A DNA stretch of 12,298 nucleotides from Gammaproteobacteria bacterium (GTDB taxonomy: Bacteria; Pseudomonadota; Gammaproteobacteria; Chromatiales; Chromatiaceae): NCBI GenBank assembly GCA_006227775.1, contig SBFV01000055.1, positions 1 to 12,298 on the forward strand. Direction: 5' to 3'. Positions 1 to 6,671 of the stretch are shown here, one piece after another. The position numbers were made by a program, and so were the translations under genes. The notes beneath the pieces were generated by a model. The model was not told the DNA's origin. It did no database searches and saw nothing but the letters and a program-made list of their open reading frames with translations. Position 1 is the stretch's first letter, and each line of letters starts with the position of its first letter.

Positions 1-130
1 TTTGACGGGTATAGCTGTCCCAAATTGCGGACCTTTGGCCAGACTCCCCTCAGTTACCGACCGGGAAGAAACTGAAACAGAAGGGGTTCGTCCTGACCGA
101 CAAAGGGACTCAAGACCCCATCCGCCGGGT

Positions 131-1606
131 TCAGCGCCCGTAGATCTCCACCATCCGTCGCACCTTCTGGCTCAGCCCTTCGGGAACCATGTCCCAGGCG
201 AAACGCCAGGTCCAGTTGCCCGCGGCGGTGCCAGGGACGTTCATGCGGTGGACGCCGTCCAGTTCCAGCAGGTCCTGCATGGGCAGCACCGCCAGGGTGG
301 CGCGGGAGGACAGGGCGGCGCGCACCAGGGGCCAGGGCATGGGTTCGGCTGAATGCCCCAGGAACTCGTCCACATAGCCCTGGCCGGCCGGGTCCAATGA
401 CAGGTACCAGCCGAGGCTGGTGTCGTTGTCGTGGGTGCCGGTATAGACCACGGCGTCGCGATCGTGGTGGAAGGGCAGATAGGGGTTGCTCGCCCCACCA
501 TCGAAGGCGAACTGGAGGATCTTCATCCCCGGGAAACGGTACTTGCGCCGCAGGGCCTCCACCTCCGGGGTGATGACTCCCAGGTCTTCGGCGATCAGGG
601 GCAGATTGCCGAAGCGCTGGTGCAGGCGCTCGAAGAGTTCGTCCCCCAGCGCCTTCACCCAGCGACCATGGATGGCGAATTCCTCCGTGGCCGGTATCTC
701 CCAATAGGCCTCGAAGCCACGAAAGTGGTCGATGCGGATCAGGTCGAAGAGCCGCAATTGGGTGCGGATGCGGTCCAGCCAGAAGCGGAAACCCTCGGCC
801 TCCATTTGCGGCCAGCGGTAGAGAGGATTTCCCCAGCGCTGGCCGGTGGCCGAAAAATAGTCCGGCGGCACCCCGGCGACCACGCGGGGGCTGCCGTCGG
901 GATGCAGGTCGAAATCCTGGGGCCGGGCCCAGACCTCGGCGCTGTCATGGGCGACGAAGATGGGCATGTCGCCGAACAGCTTGATGTCCCGCGCCGCGGC
1001 GTGCTCCCGCAGCCTGCCCCACTGACGGAAGAAAAGGAACTGCTCGAAACCGATGCTGTCGATGCACGCCGCCAGACGGGTCCGCGCCTGCGTCAGGGCC
1101 TGAGGCTTGCGGTCGCGCAAACCCGGGGGCCACTGCCACCAGCCCTGGCGGCGATCTTCATGTATAGCCCGGAACAGGGCATAGTCCGCCAGCCAGTAGC
1201 GATTCTCCGCGCTAAAGGTGGCGAGGGCCGCGCGCTCCTGCTCATCCGCCCGGGCCTGGAATCCCGCCCAGGCCAGGGACAGGGACGCAAGCTTGGCCGC
1301 TTCGGTGTCATCGGCGGGTAACTCGGCGAGCCAACCCGCCTCCACCAAGGGCTCCAGGGCGATCAGCAGGGGCTCGCCGGCATGAGCGGAACTGTTCTGG
1401 TAGGGGGAACGCTCACTCAGGGTGGGGCCGACCGGCAGCATCTGCCAGACGGTCATGCCACTGTCCGCGAGAAAGTCGATGAAGGCATGGGCCTCGGGAC
1501 CCAGACTGCCGCAGGGGCCGCGACCGGGCAAGGAGGTCAGATGCAGCAGCACCCCCGCGCGTCGGCGGTCGAGGCGCATGGGGGAAGAGCGGGATTCAGT
1601 CACCAT
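131..1606 (-). CDS. malQ: 4-alpha-glucanotransferase (amylomaltase), GH77
   Basis: Cytoplasmic disproportionating enzyme that transfers alpha-1,4-glucan segments between maltodextrins or to glucose, in maltodextrin and glycogen turnover. With the start at 1606 the protein has 491 residues, the size of the short Thermus-type amylomaltases rather than the longer (about 690 residues) E. coli MalQ. GH77 signatures are in order: SPYQNSSAHAG near residues 67-77, RIDHFRG with the nucleophile Asp293, LIAEDLG with the acid/base Glu340, GTHDND with Asp393, and the C-terminal NVPGTAAGNW. All catalytic residues are intact. I chose ATG 1606 because GGAG (1616-1619) lies 9 nt upstream; an in-frame ATG at 1621 has no visible Shine-Dalgarno, and the homologous region begins at the RRAGVLLHLTSLPG stretch. 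No other glycogen or maltose gene is in view. It is last in a same-strand series after the small gene at 1754-1975. Bases 1-130 beyond its stop show no gene and no clear terminator. Confidence 0.96.
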   Translation of the reverse strand: MVTESRSSPMRLDRRRAGVLLHLTSLPGRGPCGSLGPEAHAFIDFLADSGMTVWQMLPVGPTLSERSPYQNSSAHAGEPLLIALEPLVEAGWLAELPADDTEAAKLASLSLAWAGFQARADEQERAALATFSAENRYWLADYALFRAIHEDRRQGWWQWPPGLRDRKPQALTQARTRLAACIDSIGFEQFLFFRQWGRLREHAAARDIKLFGDMPIFVAHDSAEVWARPQDFDLHPDGSPRVVAGVPPDYFSATGQRWGNPLYRWPQMEAEGFRFWLDRIRTQLRLFDLIRIDHFRGFEAYWEIPATEEFAIHGRWVKALGDELFERLHQRFGNLPLIAEDLGVITPEVEALRRKYRFPGMKILQFAFDGGASNPYLPFHHDRDAVVYTGTHDNDTSLGWYLSLDPAGQGYVDEFLGHSAEPMPWPLVRAALSSRATLAVLPMQDLLELDGVHRMNVPGTAAGNWTWRFAWDMVPEGLSQKVRRMVEIYGR

Positions 1607-1657
1607 GACATGATGCTCCATGGCCGAAGCGGATGCCGAGGCCCGAGCTGACCCGTG

Positions 1658-1708
1658 CCTGGCAAGCCACTTCGTTCGCCAGGGATGGACCGGAAGGGAA
1701 GCCGGTCC
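1658..1708 (-). other. Two tandem hairpins in the malQ leader
   Basis: The 147-nt gap between the small gene and malQ contains two consecutive inverted repeats. The first is CCTGGC (1658-1663) with GCCAGG (1678-1683) around a 14-nt loop. The second is GGACCGG (1687-1693) with CCGGTCC (1702-1708), a perfect 7-bp stem with an 8-nt loop. Neither is followed by a T-run on the minus strand, so they are not classic intrinsic terminators. They may structure the malQ 5' leader or a processing site. Chance is not excluded in GC-rich DNA. Confidence 0.3.
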
Positions 1709-1753
1709 CGAGGGCTGACGCGATGGGGGGCTCGCCTGAACCGTGGACGGCCG

Positions 1754-1975
1754 TCAAAGTTCGAGCTGGGTGCGGCCCGTCTCGGACCGCAGCTCGCGGA
1801 TCACCTCCTCCAGACGTTCCACCGAGGCATTGACGGCCTCCCTCACCGCCTCCCGGACCAGCAGTTCCAGGTCTTCACGATGGGCTTTATCGATCTGACG
1901 GCCCACCTCGGAAGGCAACAGTTCGATAAAGCCATCAACCACTTCGCGTGCCAGCAACTGGGGATCGATCGTCAT
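1754..1975 (-). CDS. Small helical, coiled-coil hypothetical protein (73 aa)
   Basis: I do not recognise this gene. It encodes 73 highly charged residues (Glu, Arg and Leu rich) with no signal peptide, membrane segment or cysteine. Residues 7-20 look like an amphipathic helix (LLAREVVDGFIELL). Residues 34-67 form a long heptad-like helix (EDLELLVREAV through VERLEEVIREL) typical of a coiled coil or oligomerisation helix. The start is supported by GGAGA placed about 6 nt before ATG 1975, good for this window. The general plan (MIDPxLL-like N-terminus, then a coiled coil) faintly recalls the UbiK/BMFP family, but it lacks that family's usual middle motif, so I do not assign it. It lies between ubiX (84-nt gap) and malQ on the same strand and could be the third gene of an aceK-ubiX transcript. 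Confidence 0.7.
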   Translation of the reverse strand: MTIDPQLLAREVVDGFIELLPSEVGRQIDKAHREDLELLVREAVREAVNASVERLEEVIRELRSETGRTQLEL

Positions 1976-2011
1976 CGTCTTCTCCGGGAGGGTGCGGTCG
2001 GAACAGGATCT

Positions 2012-2030
2012 TGCCGCGGAACAAGCGGCA
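2012..2030 (-). terminator. Possible weak terminator hairpin after ubiX
   Basis: TGCCGC (2012-2017) and GCGGCA (2025-2030) form a perfect 6-bp GC-rich stem with a 7-nt loop, 30 nt past the ubiX stop in the minus direction. There is no U-tract on the minus strand after the stem, so it may only weaken transcription or protect the 3' end. It sits just upstream of the small gene at 1754-1975. Confidence 0.25.
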
Positions 2031-2059
2031 TTCTACGCCTTTCCGCCTTCCCTGGAATC

Positions 2060-2647
2060 CTACGCCGGCTTCTTGCGGGGCCCTTCCCAGCGTCGGACCA
2101 GACCCGCGTCGATCCCGAAGAGGTCAAGCAGCCGCCCCACCGTGTGGTCGATAAGGTCCTGGATCGTCCGGGGGTTACCGTAAAAGGCGGGCATGGGCGG
2201 GCAGATGATGGCCCCGAGACACGCGGCCTCGTGTAACAGCCGCGTATGACCACGATGCAGGGGCGACTCCCGGGGCATCAGCACCAGGCGCCGTCCCTCC
2301 TTGAGGGTCACATCCGCCGCCCGGACCAGCAGATGGTCGGCATAACTGTTGACGACCCCTGACAGGGTCTTCATGGAACAAGGAGCGATGATCATGCCGG
2401 AGGTGGGAAAAGAACCGCTACTCACGGACGCCGCCAGGTCCTGGTCCCGATAGATCCGGTCCGCCAGGGCCTCCACCTCCCGCAAGGTCCGGTCGGTCTC
2501 CAGGGCGATGTTCAGCTTGGCGCCCCGGCTGACGATCAGGTGGGTCTCCACCTCCGGCAGGGGGCGCAGGACCTCGAGCAGCCGGATGCCATAGATGACC
2601 CCGGAAGAGCCGGAGATGCCAATAACGAGGCGCTGGGGAGTGGCCAT
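2060..2647 (-). CDS. ubiX: UbiX-type flavin prenyltransferase
   Basis: Joins a dimethylallyl group to reduced FMN to make prenylated FMN, the cofactor of UbiD-type decarboxylases such as the one in ubiquinone synthesis. The protein has 195 residues, normal for the family (E. coli 189). Visible motifs are the flavin loop GISGSSG (10-16), the SSGSF segment leading to IIAPCSMKTL (76-95), PRESPLHRGH (125-134), and the late PPMPAFYGNPRT segment (150-161) that lines the prenyl/phosphate pocket. ATG 2645-2647 lies 2 nt beyond the aceK stop codon (2650-2652), so the two genes are almost certainly co-transcribed and perhaps translationally coupled, since no strong Shine-Dalgarno is visible. No ubiD partner is in the window. 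Pairing with aceK is genomic context only and implies no direct biochemical link. Confidence 0.95.
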   Translation of the reverse strand: MATPQRLVIGISGSSGVIYGIRLLEVLRPLPEVETHLIVSRGAKLNIALETDRTLREVEALADRIYRDQDLAASVSSGSFPTSGMIIAPCSMKTLSGVVNSYADHLLVRAADVTLKEGRRLVLMPRESPLHRGHTRLLHEAACLGAIICPPMPAFYGNPRTIQDLIDHTVGRLLDLFGIDAGLVRRWEGPRKKPA

Positions 2648-2649
2648 GT

Positions 2650-4395
2650 TCAGGCCGGGACCACCGGTCGCGGAAAGCGCAGTTGCTGATCGTAGGGAAA
2701 GATGTCCTCCCAGACGCCGCTGGCGGTTTTCTTCTGCCGCTGCTGCCAGTAGCGATAGTCGTAGATCTCCGGATGGGTGTCGAACAGTATCCGGCGGATC
2801 TCCTGGCTAGTGGTCAGAAAGGTCGGGAACTCCTCCGGGAAGACATCGCCGGGATTCACCGTGTACCAAGGCTCGGCGCTCATCTCATCATCCAGGGTGC
2901 GGGCCTGGGGGATCTTGCGGAACTTGCACTCGCTCAGGTAGCAGATCTCATCGTAGTCATAGAAGACCACCCGGCCCTGACGGGTGACGCCGAAATTCTT
3001 GAACAGCAGGTCTCCGGGGAAGATGTTGACCCCCATGAGTTCCTTGATGGCCAGACCCCAGTCGTCCAGGATGGCGCGCTGCTCGGCTGGGCTCGCCTTG
3101 GCCAGATAGAGGTCCAGGGGGGTCATGCGCCGTTCGATATAGAGGTGGCGGATTACCAGCATATCCCCTTCCCGTTCGATAAGGGAGGGTATCTCCTTCT
3201 CCAACTCCGCCAGCAGTTCCGGCGCGAAGCGGTTGATGGGGAAGGCGACATCGGAGAACTCCAGGGTATCCGCCATACGCCCCATGCGGTCATGGTGCTT
3301 GACCTGGAGATAGCGTTGCTTGACTTGCTGGCGGGTGACGTCCTTCTGTGGCGGGAAACGGTCGCGGATCACTTTGAAAACATAGGGGAAGGATGCAAGG
3401 GTGAACACCAGCATGACCAGACCACGGGTGCCAGGGGCGATCTGAAGGCAATCCTCCGAATCGGCCAGGTGAGTGAGAAAATCCCGGTAGAACTCGTTCT
3501 TGGCCTGTTTGAGGAAGCCAATGCTCATGTAGAGATCGGAGAGGGACTTGCCCGGCATGAGGCTGTGCAGAAAGTCCACGGTGGCCGCGGGCACGGGTGT
3601 CTTGACCATGAAGTAGGCGCGGGTGAAGCTGAACACCAGCTCCATCTGCTTGCGGGTGGTGAGGAGGGTATCCGCGAAAATCTCCCCCGCTTCATTGTTG
3701 ACCAGGGGGATGATAAAGGGGTGGCACTCCTGGCCAAGTACGACCCGCCCGATCAGATAGGCCGCCTTGTTGCGATAGAAGGGTGATTCAAGCACATCGA
3801 TGCGGACCTCGTCCGGAATCTGGGCGCCGAAGGGACCCCGAGCCCGGAAGGCGGCGGCGATGCGCTGGGTGTCCCGCTGAATGTCCTCGTAGGGCAGCGA
3901 GAAATAGAAGGCGGAGAGGATCTCCCAGACGCAGTGCTCCAGCCCCCCGTCCCGGGGATGAAAGGACATGTAAACGAGATAACCGGCGGCGAGGGCCTCG
4001 CGATCAACGGTGGAGATCAGGAAAATGTTGTCATTATTGAAGTATTTGCGGTCGAAGAGCCGGCAGAAGACCGAGTTGTAGAAGGTTTCCGCCAGCTCGG
4101 GACGGCTGTGGCGGGCCAGCAAGGCCTGGTAGGCGCGCTTGACCTCCTGCCAGAGCGGCTCATTGAGGTCCTGGATGCCGAAGGCCGAACGCACCTTTTC
4201 GATGGTCTCGAGCACCCGCAGGTCGTAAAAGTTGATGCGATTGGCGGAGGCGACCCGCCCGGACTCCCAATCGGCCCGCTCGAAGCGTTTGCGGGCGGAG
4301 CTGGTGATCTCCTGGAAGATGGAATAATGCCGGTCGAAGCCGGTCAGGATGGAACGGGCTATCTGCCGGGCCCTTTCCAATAGCTCTTCGTTCAT
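2650..4395 (-). CDS. aceK: Isocitrate dehydrogenase kinase/phosphatase
   Basis: Bifunctional cytoplasmic enzyme that phosphorylates and inactivates isocitrate dehydrogenase, sending isocitrate to the glyoxylate bypass, and also reverses this. From ATG 4395 the protein has 581 residues (E. coli 578) and starts MNEELLERAR, aligning with the family N-terminus. Key positions run a constant 5 residues ahead of E. coli: the ATP loop APGTRGLVM (320-328), Lys341 in FKVIRD, Asp376 in GRMADTLEF (phosphatase), Asp462 in PGDLLFKN (catalytic loop), and Asp480 and Asp482 in FYDYDE. It therefore looks fully active. GGGAG (4405-4409) sits 9 nt before this start. A second in-frame ATG at 4548 with an even better ribosome site would add 51 non-family residues (see the separate entry). 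Unlike the E. coli aceBAK operon, the gene is divergent from aceB and leads a transcript with ubiX. Confidence 0.97.
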   Translation of the reverse strand: MNEELLERARQIARSILTGFDRHYSIFQEITSSARKRFERADWESGRVASANRINFYDLRVLETIEKVRSAFGIQDLNEPLWQEVKRAYQALLARHSRPELAETFYNSVFCRLFDRKYFNNDNIFLISTVDREALAAGYLVYMSFHPRDGGLEHCVWEILSAFYFSLPYEDIQRDTQRIAAAFRARGPFGAQIPDEVRIDVLESPFYRNKAAYLIGRVVLGQECHPFIIPLVNNEAGEIFADTLLTTRKQMELVFSFTRAYFMVKTPVPAATVDFLHSLMPGKSLSDLYMSIGFLKQAKNEFYRDFLTHLADSEDCLQIAPGTRGLVMLVFTLASFPYVFKVIRDRFPPQKDVTRQQVKQRYLQVKHHDRMGRMADTLEFSDVAFPINRFAPELLAELEKEIPSLIEREGDMLVIRHLYIERRMTPLDLYLAKASPAEQRAILDDWGLAIKELMGVNIFPGDLLFKNFGVTRQGRVVFYDYDEICYLSECKFRKIPQARTLDDEMSAEPWYTVNPGDVFPEEFPTFLTTSQEIRRILFDTHPEIYDYRYWQQRQKKTASGVWEDIFPYDQQLRFPRPVVPA

Positions 4396-4548
4396 GAACC
4401 GTTTCTCCCAGCGAATGGGCCATCGCGCCAGTACCCGGGGCATCCAATACCGACTCCGAGAACCTCCCGGGGGGCTGGGCCAGAGATCAGCGCCATCCAG
4501 ATAGTACCGTGACGAACCCGTCAAGGGCGATGTCAGGGCAAGGGGCAT

Positions 4549-4560
4549 GCTTTCCTCCCA
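4549..4560 (-). promoter_or_regulatory. Strong Shine-Dalgarno before an alternative aceK start (ATG 4548)
   Basis: On the minus strand TGGGAGGAAAGC immediately precedes ATG 4546-4548, which is in frame with aceK and has no stop between. GGGAGG with a 5-nt spacer is the best ribosome binding site seen in this window. Using it would give a 632-residue AceK with a 51-residue Trp-, Arg- and Pro-rich extension absent from AceK of other species as I know them. Either the long form is made, or the site drives an N-terminal isoform or leader translation coupled to the ATG at 4395. Confidence 0.5.
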
Positions 4561-4635
4561 TCGAGCGAATCATTGATTACTACAAATGTCTATATTGAAT
4601 TTTTTGACTTTATAAACTCATCGTTTTACTACATT

Positions 4636-4651
4636 TTGTTGCACTGCACAA
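4636..4651. promoter_or_regulatory. Imperfect palindrome, candidate operator
   Basis: TTGTTGCACTGCACAA contains the 9-bp palindrome TGCA-C-TGCA, extended on both sides as TTG and CAA with one bulged T in the left arm. It sits in the AT-rich divergent region, about 60 bp before the aceB start and just downstream of the putative -10, where a repressor would act on aceB. I cannot name the regulator. Confidence 0.35.
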
Positions 4652-4711
4652 TACAGGGGTCCACCGGCCCTGACAACCACGAATGTCAACCCGCATCCAC
4701 AGGAGACGTAC

Positions 4712-6310
4712 ATGCCTCAGGTCCAGATCCTCGCCCCCGTCCCCTCCGCCCTCCAGCAAGTCCTTTCCCCCGAGGCGCTGGACTTCGTGGTGGACCTGGA
4801 GCGGCGTTTCGGCCCCCGCCGCCGGGAACTCCTGGCCGACCGCGTCGCCCGCCAGCAGCGCCTGGATGCCGGTGAGTCCCTGGACTTCCTCGCCGAAACC
4901 GCCGAGATTCGCGCCGGCGACTGGCGGGTGCGCCCCGCCCCCGCCGACCTTCAGGATCGCCGAGTGGAGATCACCGGTCCGGTGGACCGCAAGATGGTCA
5001 TCAATGCCCTCAATTCCGGCGCCAGGTGCTTCATGGCCGACTTCGAGGACGCCCATGGCCCGACCTGGAGCGCCACCCTGGAAGGTCAGCAAAACCTCGC
5101 CGAGGCCATCCGCCGCACCCTGACCTTCACCAGCCCCGAGGGCAAGGACTACCGGCTCAACGACCAACTGGCCACCCTCATCGTCCGCCCCCGCGGCTGG
5201 GCTTTGCCGGAGAAGCACATCGAGGTCGATGGCCAGCCCATGTCCGGCGCCCTGTTCGATTTCGGCCTCTATCTCTTCCATAACGCCCAGGAGCTGCTGG
5301 CCCGCGGCAGCGGCCCCTATTTCTACATCCCCAAGTTGGAGGGCCATCGGGAGGCCCGGCTGTGGAACGACGTCTTCAACTACGCCGAAGAGCGTCTGGG
5401 CCTGCCCCACGGCAGCATCCGCTGCACCGTGCTCATCGAGACCATCACCGCCGCCTTCCAGATGGACGAGATCCTCCATGAGCTGCGGGACTACATCTGC
5501 GGTCTCAACTGTGGCCGCTGGGACTACATCTTCAGCTTCATCAAGCGCTTCAGCGCCCACCCCGAGCGCTGTCTGCCGGAGCGGGGCCAGGTCACCATGC
5601 TGGTGCATTTCCTGCGCTCCTACTCGCGCCTGCTGATCAAGACCTGCCACCGCCGCGGGGCCCACGCCATGGGTGGCATGGCGGCCCAGATCCCCATCAA
5701 GGACGACCCGGCGGCCAACGAGATCGCCTTCGCCAAGGTGCGGGCGGACAAGGAGCGCGAGGCTGGTGACGGCCATGACGGCACCTGGGTGGCCCACCCC
5801 GGCCTGGTGCCGGTGGCCATGGAGGTCTTCAACCAGCATATGCCCGGTCCCAACCAGCTCGACCGTACCCTGGACGACCTGACCATCACCGCCGCCGATC
5901 TGCTCCAGTTGCCCGCGGGCACCATCACCGAGGCCGGCCTGCGCAACAACGTCTCCGCCGGCCTGCGCTACCTGGCGGCCTGGCTGGGCGGCCGCGGCGC
6001 CGTGCCCATCCACAACCTGATGGAAGACGCCGCTACCGCCGAGATCGCCCGCGCCCAGCTCTGGCAGTGGGTGCGCTACCCCGGTGGCGTCCTGGACGAT
6101 GGCCGCAAGATCACCCCGGCATTGTTCGAGCGGACCCTGGCCGACGAACTGGAGTTGGCCCGCCAGGAGCTGGGTGAAGCCGGGGACCCGGCGGCCAGCC
6201 GGCTGGACCGAGCCGCCGAGCTGCTGCGTCAGATCGTCCTCCAGGACCGTTTCGAGGAGTTCCTCACCCTGCCCGCCTACGCCATTCTGGACGAGACGGC
6301 GGGCCTTTGA
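4712..6310 (+). CDS. aceB: Malate synthase A
   Basis: Condenses glyoxylate with acetyl-CoA to malate, the second step of the glyoxylate bypass. With 532 residues it matches E. coli AceB (533) and is the A isoform, not the longer G form. Landmarks are KMVINALNSGARCFMADFED (94-113), the active-site arginine Arg161 in IVRPRGW, the Mg ligands Glu243 (VLIET) and Asp271 (GRWDYIFS), and the catalytic base Asp439 in HNLMEDAATAE. All are intact. The start is set by AGGAG (4701-4705), 6 nt before ATG 4712. The gene opens a plus-strand group with aceA, but a 361-bp gap with an inverted-repeat element separates them, so equal co-expression is not assured. Heavy use of C-ending codons in aceB and aceA suggests high expression. 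Confidence 0.97.
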   Translation: MPQVQILAPVPSALQQVLSPEALDFVVDLERRFGPRRRELLADRVARQQRLDAGESLDFLAETAEIRAGDWRVRPAPADLQDRRVEITGPVDRKMVINALNSGARCFMADFEDAHGPTWSATLEGQQNLAEAIRRTLTFTSPEGKDYRLNDQLATLIVRPRGWALPEKHIEVDGQPMSGALFDFGLYLFHNAQELLARGSGPYFYIPKLEGHREARLWNDVFNYAEERLGLPHGSIRCTVLIETITAAFQMDEILHELRDYICGLNCGRWDYIFSFIKRFSAHPERCLPERGQVTMLVHFLRSYSRLLIKTCHRRGAHAMGGMAAQIPIKDDPAANEIAFAKVRADKEREAGDGHDGTWVAHPGLVPVAMEVFNQHMPGPNQLDRTLDDLTITAADLLQLPAGTITEAGLRNNVSAGLRYLAAWLGGRGAVPIHNLMEDAATAEIARAQLWQWVRYPGGVLDDGRKITPALFERTLADELELARQELGEAGDPAASRLDRAAELLRQIVLQDRFEEFLTLPAYAILDETAGL

Positions 6311-6671
6311 GCCAGGTAGTACGGGACGTATTTCCTTTGTAAGCGTTCACCCCCTCCCCCCAACCCCTCAACCAGGGTGGGGAAGCCGGATAAGTGGCTC
6401 TTCCGCCAAGCTCCCTCCGCCCTGAGGGGGAATGGCTGGCGAGAGGGGGGGGGTAAATGCTTAACTGACTTCTTTGAGTCTCTTCAAGGAGGAGCGGGGG
6501 GCGTCTGGCGGGGGTGTCGACCGCGGGGTGGCGGTCATCAACCCTACCGTGACGTATCCACGGCATTTCCCCACAGACGCCACCCGATCCGGAGCAACCC
6601 AAAGATTAATTTGCGATAGGCTTATATCCAGCCCCGCGCGAGCAGCGCATCACCATTCGAGTGGAGTAACC
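6311..6671. other. aceB-aceA intergenic region
   Basis: These 361 bp hold no credible gene. The first half is the inverted-repeat element at 6339-6465. The second half (6466-6671) is G-rich around 6488-6533 with runs of six, five and four G, and then turns AT-richer before aceA. TATATC (6623-6628) resembles a -10 box but lacks a good -35 at the right distance, so a separate aceA promoter is possible but not shown. The aceA reading frame stays open back to 6474, but those 66 codons lack family similarity and are not proposed as coding. Confidence 0.6.
6339..6465. repeat. MITE/REP-like intergenic element with inverted termini
   Basis: The left end GTAAGCGTTCACCCCC (6339-6354) and the complement of the right end GTTAAGCATTTACCCCC (6449-6465) match except for one indel and two substitutions, giving terminal inverted repeats around a roughly 127-bp unit. 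Inside are two further hairpins: a CCCC-A-CCC-T / A-GGG-T-GGGG stem (6358-6382), and CGCCA (6404-6408) with TGGCG (6437-6441) enclosing CCCTC/GAGGG. The architecture is that of small non-coding, C/G-rich dispersed repeats common between genes in proteobacteria. Copy number in the genome cannot be seen here. A run of nine G lies at 6445-6453. Confidence 0.6.

Larger units (their letters stand above)
4396..4711. promoter_or_regulatory. Divergent aceK/aceB regulatory region
   Basis: This 316-bp gap between the aceK and aceB starts has no gene of its own beyond the possible aceK extension (4396-4548). Bases 4570-4655 form an AT-rich island unlike the GC-rich surroundings, as expected for back-to-back promoters. 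Facing aceB, TTGACT (4604-4609) is a good -35 match, with a weak -10 (TACTAC, 4627-4632) 17 bp later. Facing aceK, the complement gives TATA-like boxes around 4590-4615 but no convincing -35. An imperfect palindrome lies at 4636-4651. The promoter assignments are guesses from consensus; the regulatory role of the region as a whole is well supported by gene orientation. Confidence 0.6.

Noticed and set aside
1..130. Gene or terminator at the left edge
   Set aside because: The plus ORF from base 2 is low-complexity and overlaps malQ antisense, and no stem with a T-run is visible after the malQ stop.
2683..3786. Plus-strand ORF opposite aceK
   Set aside because: Antisense shadow of aceK; no motifs and no ribosome site.
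4396..4548. tRNA-like or riboswitch element in the aceK leader
   Set aside because: No cloverleaf or T-arm consensus and no known riboswitch core seen; the frame is open and fits the possible AceK extension better.
4610..6013. Long minus-strand ORF (467 codons) opposite aceB
   Set aside because: Antisense shadow caused by GC-rich codon bias; composition is Gly/Ala/Val/Gln low-complexity, and aceB on the plus strand has full family motifs.
6474..6671. 66-codon upstream extension of the aceA reading frame
   Set aside because: No family similarity and no ribosome site at the far start, and ATG 6672 has GGAG 5 nt upstream and the canonical N-terminus.
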